A DNA stretch of 64,000 nt from Collinsella sp. (GTDB taxonomy: Bacteria; Actinomycetota; Coriobacteriia; Coriobacteriales; Coriobacteriaceae): the NCBI GenBank assembly GCA_018378775.1, contig JAGZWV010000001.1:1-64000 (forward strand), given 5' to 3'. A program made the position numbers and the translations under genes. Each line of letters opens with the position of its first letter. Position 1 is the stretch's first letter. This document shows, one piece after another, positions 34,048 through 44,305 of this stretch. Under the pieces are notes generated by a model. It searched no databases, had not been told where the DNA came from, and saw only the letters and a list, made by a program, of their open reading frames with translations.

Positions 34048-34069
34048 GGCCCCCTAGGGAGTCGCCCTT
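34039..34069 (-). terminator. Intrinsic terminator of pnp
   Basis: On the minus strand AAGGGCG and CGCCCTT (34042-34069) close an inner CTCCC/GGGGG stem and are followed by TTTTGC. It lies 24 bases past the pnp stop and overlaps the end of palindromic copy D. Confidence 0.75.
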
Positions 34070-34092
34070 GTTGAGCTGCTTATGTTTAGCTG

Positions 34093-36339
<2,247 letters not shown>

Positions 36340-36352
36340 TGTTCTCCTTTAC

Positions 36353-36375
36353 CCCACAGGCCCCTTGCCTGCGGG
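36353..36375 (-). promoter_or_regulatory. Hairpin just upstream of the pnp ribosome site
   Basis: On the minus strand CCCGCAGGC pairs with GGCCTGTGGG (nine pairs, one G-U), closing a loop about six bases before the AAGGAG of pnp. A CACGCTT-CAG-AGCGTG hairpin lies further up. In E. coli the rpsO-pnp leader folds into an RNase III target for autocontrol; a similar use here is possible but unproven. Confidence 0.45.
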
Positions 36376-36445
36376 CTTCTCATGTGACGCGGGCCCCCTG
36401 CCCCCGCCACGCTTCAGAGCGTGATTGTTCACGCCCTTACACAAA

Positions 36446-36474
36446 AAGAGCGCCCCGCTGCGCAGGACGCTCTT
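36446..36474 (-). terminator. Terminator of rpsO
   Basis: AAGAGCG and CGCTCTT flank a 15-nt GC-rich loop and are followed on the minus strand by TTTTTGTGT, 16 bases past the rpsO stop. Confidence 0.8.
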
Positions 36475-36489
36475 AGCATGTACAAATCC

Positions 36490-36768
36490 TTACTGGATGT
36501 TGTCGCGGATGCCCAGAGCCTTGATGAGCTCACGGTACTCGACGATGTCGTTCTTCTTGATGTAGGAGAGAAGACGACGACGACGGCCAACGAGCATGAG
36601 CAGACCACGACGGGTGTGGAAGTCCTTCTGGTGGGACTTCATGTGCTCGGTCAGCTCCTTGATGCGCTCGGACAGGATGGCGACCTGAACCTTGGGGTTA
36701 CCGGTATCGACCGGTGAGTTACCGAACTGGGCGGTCAGCTCCGCCTTGCGCTCTTTGGAAACAGTCAT
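36490..36768 (-). CDS. rpsO: 30S ribosomal protein S15
   Basis: Primary 16S rRNA-binding protein of 92 residues, typical length. Conserved stretches are GNSPVDTGNPKVQVAIL, HMKSHQKDFHTRRGLL and RRRRLLSYIKK. ATG 36768 follows AAAGGTG; the frame remains open upstream but without a start signal. Confidence 0.97.
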   Translation of the reverse strand: MTVSKERKAELTAQFGNSPVDTGNPKVQVAILSERIKELTEHMKSHQKDFHTRRGLLMLVGRRRRLLSYIKKNDIVEYRELIKALGIRDNIQ

Positions 36769-36906
36769 TGTTTCACCTTTCGTTTCGCGTCGCCCGCGGG
36801 CGACTCTATTCGCCTCGGACTGGGAAGCCGCCGGTGGAGCGAGCATCCAAGGTCGAGGTACCAACAGGCCGGTATGTTACCACAAGCGGCGCGCGCCTGC
36901 ACATCA

Positions 36907-37656
36907 TCACCGACCCAACATGAATTCCATCGCGCGGAGCCGCTGATCGGTGTGCGTGGCGGCCCAAACATGCGAAAGCCCGAGCAAGAACGCCGCCGTA
37001 TGCGGGTCGATTCGCTCGGCCATGAGTGCATCGAACGTCATAGACATGAGGGCGCGCAGCCATGCAACCTCGCCGGTTGAGACCAACTCGGCGCCCGGAA
37101 CGCTCGACGCGCATGAGCCGCACATGAGGCCGCCCGCCTGGGGCGAAAAATACGACAGCATGGGGTCTCCGCACAGCACGCATGCCGAGAAATCGGGTCG
37201 GTAACCAACGTGCGACAGCAGCTTAAAGACAAAGGCCGCCACGAGCAGGTCCATATGTGCCGAGTCGAGCCCGCTTCCGACAAGCATGAGCGCTCGCTGC
37301 GTGATGGCAAAGGTAAATGGATCCTCGGCATCCTCGAACGAGCACACGCGCGCAACCTCGGCAATCGCGCTGGCGGCACAGGTCGTCTCGTAATCAGGAG
37401 CAGCACCGAGCGGCGCCTCCATAAGCTCCGCTTGAGAAACCACGTCGAGCGAGCGACCATGCGCGAGCAGCATATCAACGGTGCAGAAGAGCTCGCAGCG
37501 GGCCGCAAGGCGACCGCCAGGCTTACGTGCGCCCTTAGCCACGGCACGCACCTGCCGCCCCCGTTCGTCGAGCATCGTCAAGATCAGGTCGGTTTCCTTG
37601 AGCTTCGTCTTGTCGAGGACGAGCACCTTCGTGCGATATGTGCGAGAGCCTGCCAT
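36907..37656 (-). CDS. recO: DNA repair protein RecO
   Basis: Loads RecA onto SSB-coated single-stranded DNA with RecR. The 249 residues start with an OB fold (TYRTKVLVLDKTKLKETDLILTM) and include a zinc-finger-like C-x2-C...C-x2-C (SACVLCGDP, GGLMCGSC). It follows era by 12 bases, a common pairing. No strong ribosome site precedes ATG 37656, so coupling to era is likely. Confidence 0.93.
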   Translation of the reverse strand: MAGSRTYRTKVLVLDKTKLKETDLILTMLDERGRQVRAVAKGARKPGGRLAARCELFCTVDMLLAHGRSLDVVSQAELMEAPLGAAPDYETTCAASAIAEVARVCSFEDAEDPFTFAITQRALMLVGSGLDSAHMDLLVAAFVFKLLSHVGYRPDFSACVLCGDPMLSYFSPQAGGLMCGSCASSVPGAELVSTGEVAWLRALMSMTFDALMAERIDPHTAAFLLGLSHVWAATHTDQRLRAMEFMLGR

Positions 37657-37668
37657 GAACGCCGAGGC

Positions 37669-38739
37669 TTAATCTTCGGCGTTATAGCCAAAGCGGCGAA
37701 TCTGCGCCTCGTCATCGCGCCAGCCGGCCTTGACCTTCACGTCGAGCTCCAAAAAGACCTGAGTGCCAAAGATACGCTCAAGGTCACGACGGGCATCGAT
37801 GCCGATATGCTTGATCATCTCGCCGCCCTTGCCGATGATGATGCCCTTCTGCCCCTCGCGCTCGACGTAAATCGTGGCGTGCACGCGCAGGACCTTCTTA
37901 GTCTGCTCGAGCGCGTCACAGATGACGCCCACGGAGTGAGGGATCTCGTCGCGGGTGCGACGCAGGACCTTCTCGCGCACAAACTCAGCCACGAGGGTCT
38001 CGTCGGACGCGTCGGTGCCCATGTCCTCGGGGAACCAGCGCGGGCCCTCGGGCAAAAAGTGAGCGACGGTCTCGATAAACGCATCGACGTTAAAGTTCTT
38101 AACCGACGACGTCACGATCTCATCGTCGTATTCCATAAGCTCGTGAGCGGCCTTGAGCTGCTCCATAACCTGGGCGGGATCGGCCTCATCGGCCTTGGTA
38201 AGCACCAGGACCTTTTTGGAACGAGCGTTCTTGACGCGCTCGGCAACCCAGGCGTCTCCCCTGCCGATGGGTTTGGTGGCGTCGATCAGAAACGCAACGA
38301 CGTCTACGTCATTGAGCTCAAACAGGGCACTCTTATTAAGCTCGGAACCCAGGCCGTCCTTGGGCTTGTGGATACCCGGCGTATCAACGAAGACCAACTG
38401 GTAACCGGGGCGGTTGACGACGGCGCGCATACGGCGGCGGGTCGTCTGGGCCACCGGAGAGGTGATGGCGACCTTCTTGCCGTAACAGGCGTTGAGCAGC
38501 GTGGACTTGCCGGCGTTGGGGCGACCGACCAGGGCCACAAAGCCGCTGCGGAAACCGGGTTCCACGTCTCCAAAACCTGCGAGGCCCTCATCCTCGTCGC
38601 ACAAGGCATCGAGTTCCTCGTCGCTCATACCCTCAAACGGGTCAAACTCCTCGACCTCGTCAAACGAATCGGCGCCTTCAGCCTCGTCCAGGACCTCGTC
38701 ATCCAAAACTTCATCGGTAGGCTGCATATTGTCGGACAT
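37669..38739 (-). CDS. era: GTPase Era
   Basis: GTPase for 16S rRNA maturation and 30S assembly. The 356 residues include a strongly acidic N-terminal extension of about 65 residues (DEVLDDEVLDEAEGAD and on), not present in most Era proteins. Then come the G domain (GRPNAGKST, DTPGIHKPKDG, LTKADEAD) and a C-terminal KH domain (GIIIGKGGEMIKHIG). ATG 38739 follows GAAAGGG. It is in the phoH-ybeY-dgkA-era-recO order common in Gram-positives. Confidence 0.95.
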   Translation of the reverse strand: MSDNMQPTDEVLDDEVLDEAEGADSFDEVEEFDPFEGMSDEELDALCDEDEGLAGFGDVEPGFRSGFVALVGRPNAGKSTLLNACYGKKVAITSPVAQTTRRRMRAVVNRPGYQLVFVDTPGIHKPKDGLGSELNKSALFELNDVDVVAFLIDATKPIGRGDAWVAERVKNARSKKVLVLTKADEADPAQVMEQLKAAHELMEYDDEIVTSSVKNFNVDAFIETVAHFLPEGPRWFPEDMGTDASDETLVAEFVREKVLRRTRDEIPHSVGVICDALEQTKKVLRVHATIYVEREGQKGIIIGKGGEMIKHIGIDARRDLERIFGTQVFLELDVKVKAGWRDDEAQIRRFGYNAED

Positions 38740-38751
38740 GGGAAACCCTTT

Positions 38752-39129
38752 CTAAATAAAGTCGAGCGCGTGGGCAAAGACAAGCAAGCCAACGATCGCG
38801 GCGGTAATGGAAAGAACGTATACAGAGGCGGCGGCGATATCCTTCGCGCGCTTGGCCAGCGGATGCAGCTCCTGGGTCGCCAGGTCCACAATCGCCTCCA
38901 TGGCGGTATTGCACAGCTCGCCGTGAATCACCAGGCCGCAGCAAATGATGACCGTAGCCCACTCGGCAATATCGAGCCCCACGATGCAGCCGGCAATGAC
39001 GGTGCACGCGCCCGCCGCGAGCATGACCTTGATATTGCGCTCGGTCTTGACGGCAGTGACGAAGCCCTCCATCGCGTATGAGAACGACTTTAAAAAGGAC
39101 GGATGGTCCTTGTTCGATCCGGGAATCAT
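38752..39129 (-). CDS. Diacylglycerol/undecaprenol kinase family protein
   Basis: Small membrane kinase of 125 residues with three membrane helices. The signature ELCNTAMEAIVDLATQELHPLAKRAKDIAAASV is split over about 70-103. In Gram-positive bacteria such DgkA homologues phosphorylate undecaprenol and feed the wall lipid carrier pool. Its position between ybeY and era matches Firmicutes and supports that role. ATG 39129 has GGAGC upstream. Confidence 0.9.
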   Translation of the reverse strand: MIPGSNKDHPSFLKSFSYAMEGFVTAVKTERNIKVMLAAGACTVIAGCIVGLDIAEWATVIICCGLVIHGELCNTAMEAIVDLATQELHPLAKRAKDIAAASVYVLSITAAIVGLLVFAHALDFI

Positions 39130-39138
39130 AGACGGCTC

Positions 39139-39648
39139 CTAGTCGTGGGAATGATTGGTTATGGGGCCGACGTGGACGAGTTTGGGGTCCTCGCCGCGCT
39201 CAAGCGCCAAGTCGCGCAGAATGGCATCCTCGCGTGCCTCCATGACCTCGGCCTCGTCGTCCTCGATATGGTCATACCCCAGCAGGTGCAGCATTCCGTG
39301 CACGAGCATCAGTCGGCACTCATCGGCGGGACTGTTGCCAAAGCCGGGGGCCTGGCGGGCAATAACCTGCGGGGCCAGGATAATATCGCCGAGCTCAAGC
39401 GTCTCGTCGGCGGGAATGTCCTCGTCAAAGGCCGAGTCGCATTCAAACGAGAGCACGTCGGTGGTGCGATCGATGCCGCGCCACTCGTGGTTGAGCTCGT
39501 GCATCTCGTCCTCATCGACATACGAAAGGGAAATCTCAACCTCACGCTCAACACCCTCGGCGGCAAGCACAACTGAGCAGATGTGCTCCACCTCCTGGGC
39601 ATCGAGCAGCGTATCGAGCTCGGCATCGTTGCTGATCAATACACTCAA
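39139..39648 (-). CDS. ybeY: Endoribonuclease YbeY
   Basis: Metal-dependent RNase for 16S rRNA 3' end maturation and ribosome quality control. The 169 residues carry the zinc motif H-x3-H-x5-H in VHGMLHLLGYDH. It starts at TTG 39648 with AAGGAG five bases upstream; the TTGA overlaps the phoH stop codon. Confidence 0.95.
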   Translation of the reverse strand: MSVLISNDAELDTLLDAQEVEHICSVVLAAEGVEREVEISLSYVDEDEMHELNHEWRGIDRTTDVLSFECDSAFDEDIPADETLELGDIILAPQVIARQAPGFGNSPADECRLMLVHGMLHLLGYDHIEDDEAEVMEAREDAILRDLALERGEDPKLVHVGPITNHSHD

Positions 39649-40631
39649 CGGGACTCCTTTCGATCGTGTGCGCGCTGCTCACGCGCATCGTCGTATGCAT
39701 CATAGGCCTCAACAATACGGCCCACCAGGGCATGGCGCACCACATCGGCGCGCTCCAGGTGAGAAAACGTCACATCGTCGACGCGACCCAAAATCCTTTC
39801 GACATCGGCAAGACCGCCGCGGCGACCCACCAGGTCACGCTGGCTCAGGTCGCCGGTAATCACGAACTTGGAATTAAAACCCAGACGCGTCAGGAACATC
39901 TTCATCTGCTCAGGCGTTGTGTTTTGTGCCTCATCGAGCACCACAAAGGCATCACTCAGCGTTCGACCGCGCATGTAGGCGAGCGGGGCGATCTCGATCA
40001 CGCCACGCTCCATAAGCTCATCGGTGCGCTCGCGATCCATCATGTCAAAGAGGGCATCATAGAGCGGGCGCATATACGGGTCGATCTTTTCCTCGAGGGT
40101 GCCGGGCAAAAAGCCCAGGTTCTCCCCCGCCTCGACAACCGGGCGCGTCAGGATCAGGCGGCCTACCTCATGGCGCTTGAGCGCGGCGACGGCGAGCGCC
40201 ATGGCCAGATAGGTTTTACCGGTACCGGCGGGACCGAGGCCAAACGTGATGGTAGAAGAGCGGATGGCATCCACATAGCGCTTTTGGCCGAGCGTCTTGG
40301 GGCGGATAACGCGACCGCGATACGATAGCAGCACGTCATCGCGCAACGACGAGGCATCATGCTCGCCGTCGCGCAGAACGGCCAGACAGCGCGAGACATC
40401 ATCGGCAGAAAGCGTGCGCCCGGCAGCGGCCTCACGAAAGGCATGTTCGAAAAAACGCGCCACGAGCTCGACCTCGTCCGGATCGCCGCTCACGGCAACG
40501 CTGTCACCGCGGGCAACCACATGGGCGCGCACCAAGTTCTCGAGTGCACGAAGGGCCCCATCGCCGGCGCCCAAAACGCGCGAGGGGTCGATACCCTCGG
40601 GAACGGTAAGTCTAATCTTCGAGGCTTCCAT
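39645..40631 (-). CDS. PhoH-family ATPase
   Basis: Cytoplasmic P-loop ATPase of 328 residues, with GPAGTGKTYLAMA (Walker A), AFVVLDEAQN (Walker B) and an N-terminal KH-like part. Usually encoded next to ybeY, as here, and suspected to act with it in RNA handling. I chose ATG 40631, four to five bases after GGAGG. Its first 20 bases overlap the end of mtaB. Confidence 0.92.
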   Translation of the reverse strand: MEASKIRLTVPEGIDPSRVLGAGDGALRALENLVRAHVVARGDSVAVSGDPDEVELVARFFEHAFREAAAGRTLSADDVSRCLAVLRDGEHDASSLRDDVLLSYRGRVIRPKTLGQKRYVDAIRSSTITFGLGPAGTGKTYLAMALAVAALKRHEVGRLILTRPVVEAGENLGFLPGTLEEKIDPYMRPLYDALFDMMDRERTDELMERGVIEIAPLAYMRGRTLSDAFVVLDEAQNTTPEQMKMFLTRLGFNSKFVITGDLSQRDLVGRRGGLADVERILGRVDDVTFSHLERADVVRHALVGRIVEAYDAYDDAREQRAHDRKESR

Positions 40632-41904
40632 GAACCTCCCTGCGTGCATGGACCAAGCCGGAATCATCGACTCCGATGATAGCAACATCGAGCAGGCAAG
40701 GGGCTGTGAGTCCACAGGTATCATCAAGACGGGCATGATGGAACGAGCCGAGCGTCAGGTTGTCGCCATACTCGAGCACCGCACGCTCGACCGTGCCCAC
40801 GCGGCGGCGGGCATCGGCGATCGCAAGCTCCTGTGCGGCGGCGCGCATGCGACGGCTGCGCTCGGCCATGACCTCAGGGGGTACCTGGTCGGGCATGTCG
40901 GCGGCGAGGGTGCCGGGGCGCTTGCTGTAGCGGAACACGTGCATGCGCGAAAAGCCCACGCGACGGCACAGCGCCAGCGACTCCTCGAACTCCTCGTCCG
41001 TCTCGCCAGGGAAACCGACGATAACGTCACACGAAAGTGCAGCCTGGGGCAGGTTAGCGCGAATCATGCGCACCGTGTCCTCGAACGCCTCGGCGCTATA
41101 GGGACGGCCCATGCGATGCAGCGTCGCCGTGCAGCCAGACTGCACAGGCAGGTGCAAAAACGGCGCGATACGCTTCGGATAGCGAGCCATCACCTTGAGC
41201 AAGCGCTCGGAAATATCCATGGGCTCCACCGAGGAGATGCGCACGTGGGCGATATCGGTGCGCTCCATGATGGCCTGGAGCAGCTCATCGATCTCGACAT
41301 GTTCGTCGGTCGCGCTCTTGCCGTCATAGGCACCCAGGTTCACGCCGGTCAGCACGACCTCGGGCACGCCGGCCTCCTGGGCTTCACGCACCTGTTCGAG
41401 CACGGACTCGACGGGTACGGAACGCTCGGGGCCGCGGGCCTTCCACACGATGCAATAGGTGCAGCGGTGGTTGCAGCCATCCTGGATCTTCACGCCCAGC
41501 CGCGAACGGCCGAGCGCATCGACCACGTCGCCATCGCTGCAGGCGGGCACGCTATCGGATTCGACACCCAGCACCTCGCAGACGCGCTCGGCGACGTCAA
41601 TCTTGGATGGTTCGGCGATCACGCGGTCGGAGAGTTCCAACAGCTCCTCGGGATGCAGGTTGACGACGCAGCCAGTTACGACCACGTAAGGCTCGCCGGG
41701 ATAGGCCAGGGCGTGACGGACGGCCTTGCGGGTCTTGGCCTCGGCCTCCCCCGTCACGGCACAGGTATTGATAACGATCAGTTCGGCGTCCCGGGGCTCC
41801 ACCATCGCAAAGCCCAGTCGCATAAGATCGGCAGTGATACGGTCGGACTCAACCCGGTTGACACGACAACCGAAGTTGACGACGGAAATATGGGGTGCGA
41901 GCAC
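40612..41904 (-). CDS. mtaB: tRNA t6A37 methylthiotransferase MtaB
   Basis: Radical-SAM enzyme that turns t6A37 into ms2t6A37 in tRNAs reading ANN codons. The 430 residues have the UPF0004 domain (NFGCRVNRVESD, NTCAVTGEAEAKTR, TGCVVNLHPEE), radical-SAM C-x3-C-x2-C in GCNHRCTYCIVWKARG and a TRAM domain. The FGCRVN start marks the MtaB/YqeV branch. GTG 41904 follows AAGGAGCCC. It is the third member of the family in this window. Confidence 0.93.
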   Translation of the reverse strand: MLAPHISVVNFGCRVNRVESDRITADLMRLGFAMVEPRDAELIVINTCAVTGEAEAKTRKAVRHALAYPGEPYVVVTGCVVNLHPEELLELSDRVIAEPSKIDVAERVCEVLGVESDSVPACSDGDVVDALGRSRLGVKIQDGCNHRCTYCIVWKARGPERSVPVESVLEQVREAQEAGVPEVVLTGVNLGAYDGKSATDEHVEIDELLQAIMERTDIAHVRISSVEPMDISERLLKVMARYPKRIAPFLHLPVQSGCTATLHRMGRPYSAEAFEDTVRMIRANLPQAALSCDVIVGFPGETDEEFEESLALCRRVGFSRMHVFRYSKRPGTLAADMPDQVPPEVMAERSRRMRAAAQELAIADARRRVGTVERAVLEYGDNLTLGSFHHARLDDTCGLTAPCLLDVAIIGVDDSGLVHARREVHGSLED

Positions 41905-41913
41905 ACGGGCTCC

Positions 41914-43062
41914 TTAATCGAGGATGTCGTCGAGGGCACTCTTGATACGGTCGGTCACCGACTTCTTACCGGATGCGACGTCATCGCCCATCTCGTCGGC
42001 AAAGGCGCGAAGCAGCTCGCGCTGCTTGTTGGAGAGATTGGTGGGAACGACCACGCGCAGCTGCACAATCAGACGACCGCGCGAGCCGCCACCGCCGATA
42101 CGCGGCATGCCGTAGTTATTGACGCTCACGGTGTCACCGTACTGTATGCCGGCGGGGACGCACACCTTGACGACCTCGTCAGGCATAATGCCCTCGACCT
42201 CAATCTCGCAGCCGAGCGCAGCCTGCGCAATCGAGATATCGCTCACCAGGTACAGGTCATCACCGTTGCGCTTAAAGCGCTCATGGTCGGCGACGCGCAC
42301 GTTGACAATCAGGTCGCCCGAAGGCTCGCCGCGAAGGCCGGCCTCGCCAAAGCCGCTCACACGAAGCTGGCGACCGGTCGAAACGCCGGCGGGAATATCG
42401 ATGTCGATCTTTTCGTGCGAAGGCGTGCGGCCTTGACCGTCGCAGGTCTCGCAGGGATGATCGATAACCGTGCCCTCGCCATGGCAGTCGGGGCAAGGCG
42501 AGGAAGACTGAACCTGGCCCAAAAACGATCGCTGAACCGTCGTGACGTAGCCCGTACCGTGGCAGCGGCCGCACTGCTTTTCCTGTGCGCCCTCTGCCCT
42601 ACCGGTGCCATTGCAGTCCTCGCAAGGAGCAAGGCGGTCATAGCTGATTGTCTTTTTGCAGCCGAGCGCCGCCTCCTCGAGCGTCACCGAAAGCGAGATG
42701 GCCATATCACGTCCGCGACGACGCTCACGACGGCTGCGGGCGCCACTGCCGGCACCGCCGCCAAAGAACGACGAGAACAAGTCGTCCATGCCCATGCCAC
42801 CAAAGATATCGTTGATATCGACGTAGCCGGAGCCACCGGGGCCGTCGGCAGTGCCGTAACGGTCGTAGTTAGCACGCTTCTGCTCATCGGAAAGAACGGA
42901 ATATGCCTCGTTGAGCTCTTTGAACTTAGCCTCGGCCTCGGGGTCGTCCGAAACATCCGGATGTACGGTACGGGCCTTCTTTAGAAACGCACGCTTAATC
43001 GTCCGCGCGTCGGCATCCCTGTCGACGCCAAGCACCTCGTAGTAATCCCTATTTTCCGACAC
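41914..43062 (-). CDS. dnaJ: Chaperone DnaJ
   Basis: Hsp40 co-chaperone of DnaK. The 382 residues from GTG 43062 (AAGGA upstream) show the J domain with HPD in KKARTVHPDVS, a Gly-rich stretch, four CxxCxGxG zinc repeats (CEDCNGTG, CGRCHGTG, CPDCHGEG, CETCDGQG) and two C-terminal substrate-binding domains. It is near other stress and translation genes rather than grpE-dnaK. Confidence 0.93.
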   Translation of the reverse strand: MSENRDYYEVLGVDRDADARTIKRAFLKKARTVHPDVSDDPEAEAKFKELNEAYSVLSDEQKRANYDRYGTADGPGGSGYVDINDIFGGMGMDDLFSSFFGGGAGSGARSRRERRRGRDMAISLSVTLEEAALGCKKTISYDRLAPCEDCNGTGRAEGAQEKQCGRCHGTGYVTTVQRSFLGQVQSSSPCPDCHGEGTVIDHPCETCDGQGRTPSHEKIDIDIPAGVSTGRQLRVSGFGEAGLRGEPSGDLIVNVRVADHERFKRNGDDLYLVSDISIAQAALGCEIEVEGIMPDEVVKVCVPAGIQYGDTVSVNNYGMPRIGGGGSRGRLIVQLRVVVPTNLSNKQRELLRAFADEMGDDVASGKKSVTDRIKSALDDILD

Positions 43063-43143
43063 GACCGAATCCTTCCGACTTTCATTATTGTCACAGTGCG
43101 TCCTATACCCAAGCTGGGCCGACCGCAAACAGAGGGTTTGATG

Positions 43144-44247
43144 TTATTGCATTTGGTACGGCGAAAGCATGGCCCGTTGCGAGCAGCTCGCGAACCAAAC
43201 CGACACGAGCGCGAACATGAAGCCGTTGGCAAAACCGTTGGCAAACTGCATCGCGCCGCGCTTCCACCACAGCAGACTGCGATGAAGCACGCCGTCCGAA
43301 AGCACCATGAACAGGCCCATGGTAAACGGAATAAAGCACATCACGGCAAAGGCCGAGAACACGCCCGAAATGGCCGAGAGTACCAAAAACGGCGCCACGA
43401 TGCCCATCAGGTAAAAACCGGTACGAGCTTTGCCTTCCAAGCGCTCGGCCTCAACATGGGCGCGGCCGACCAGGTCGCCGCCCGCGGCACCGTTGGTGCC
43501 AGCATGACCCATGCCGCTAATGCGGACCTCGTCGCCATCGTGCGTGCCGGCAGGAAACTCAATCGTCTGCTCGGAGGTTACGCGAGTACGACCGCTGCCA
43601 CCGCAATCGGGGCAGGGGTCGGCCACGACCTTACCGGAACCGCCGCACTCGGGGCAGACCGACTGGAACGTGCCCGCACCAAACAGGAAGGACAGGTCGA
43701 CGTCGATGTGGCCGCGGCCGCCACAGCTTGGGCAGGTATGGGCATGCTCGGAGGAGACAGAACCCGAGCCGCCGCAGTGACCACAGGTATCGAAGCGCGT
43801 ATAGCGGACGGTCTTGCGGGCACCGCCCTTGGCCTCCTTGGCGTCCAGTTTGATATCGACGACCACGTTGGCGCCGTTCTCGGGATTGTAGGCAGCCTGG
43901 CCGCGACGCTGCTGGCCCCAGGCGCCACCAAAGGGAAAGCCGCCCTCAAAGGGATTGCCATAGCCCGTGTTGCCGGCGTAGCCGCCACCATAGGGCGAAG
44001 CTGTAGGAGCACCGGCAAAGGGATTGTCAGAACGCATGGCGTCATAGCGCGCACGTTTTTGCTCATCCGAAAGCACGGCGTAGGCCTCGGAAACCTCTTT
44101 AAACTTTTCCTCGGCATCCGGCTCTTTGTTGACGTCCGGATGGAGCTTGCGAGCCTTTTGCTGGAAGGCCTTCTGTATATCACGCGAGGTAGCGTCCTTG
44201 GAGACACCCAGAATCTCGTAATAATCTTTTTCGTTCATCGTCGCCAT
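43144..44247 (-). CDS. DnaJ paralog with C-terminal membrane segments
   Basis: A 367-residue Hsp40-type protein. The J domain (5-70) has HPD at 36-38. A Gly/Tyr/Phe-rich linker (75-118) and four CxxCGGxG zinc repeats (155-215) follow. After the zinc region comes only about half of a substrate-binding domain (222-268, ending GRAHVEAERLEG), then three or four hydrophobic segments (about 279-350) instead of the second domain. The reading frame is clean across this junction, so it looks like a true fusion. It would hold the J domain on the inner membrane face. ATG 44247 has AGGAGG upstream. It is next to the ordinary dnaJ. Confidence 0.85.
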   Translation of the reverse strand: MATMNEKDYYEILGVSKDATSRDIQKAFQQKARKLHPDVNKEPDAEEKFKEVSEAYAVLSDEQKRARYDAMRSDNPFAGAPTASPYGGGYAGNTGYGNPFEGGFPFGGAWGQQRRGQAAYNPENGANVVVDIKLDAKEAKGGARKTVRYTRFDTCGHCGGSGSVSSEHAHTCPSCGGRGHIDVDLSFLFGAGTFQSVCPECGGSGKVVADPCPDCGGSGRTRVTSEQTIEFPAGTHDGDEVRISGMGHAGTNGAAGGDLVGRAHVEAERLEGKARTGFYLMGIVAPFLVLSAISGVFSAFAVMCFIPFTMGLFMVLSDGVLHRSLLWWKRGAMQFANGFANGFMFALVSVWFASCSQRAMLSPYQMQ

Positions 44248-44305
44248 GCGCGGCAACCTCCTGCTCACAGCAGCGTATATATTCCGGTAATTCTACCCGA
44301 GCGGC

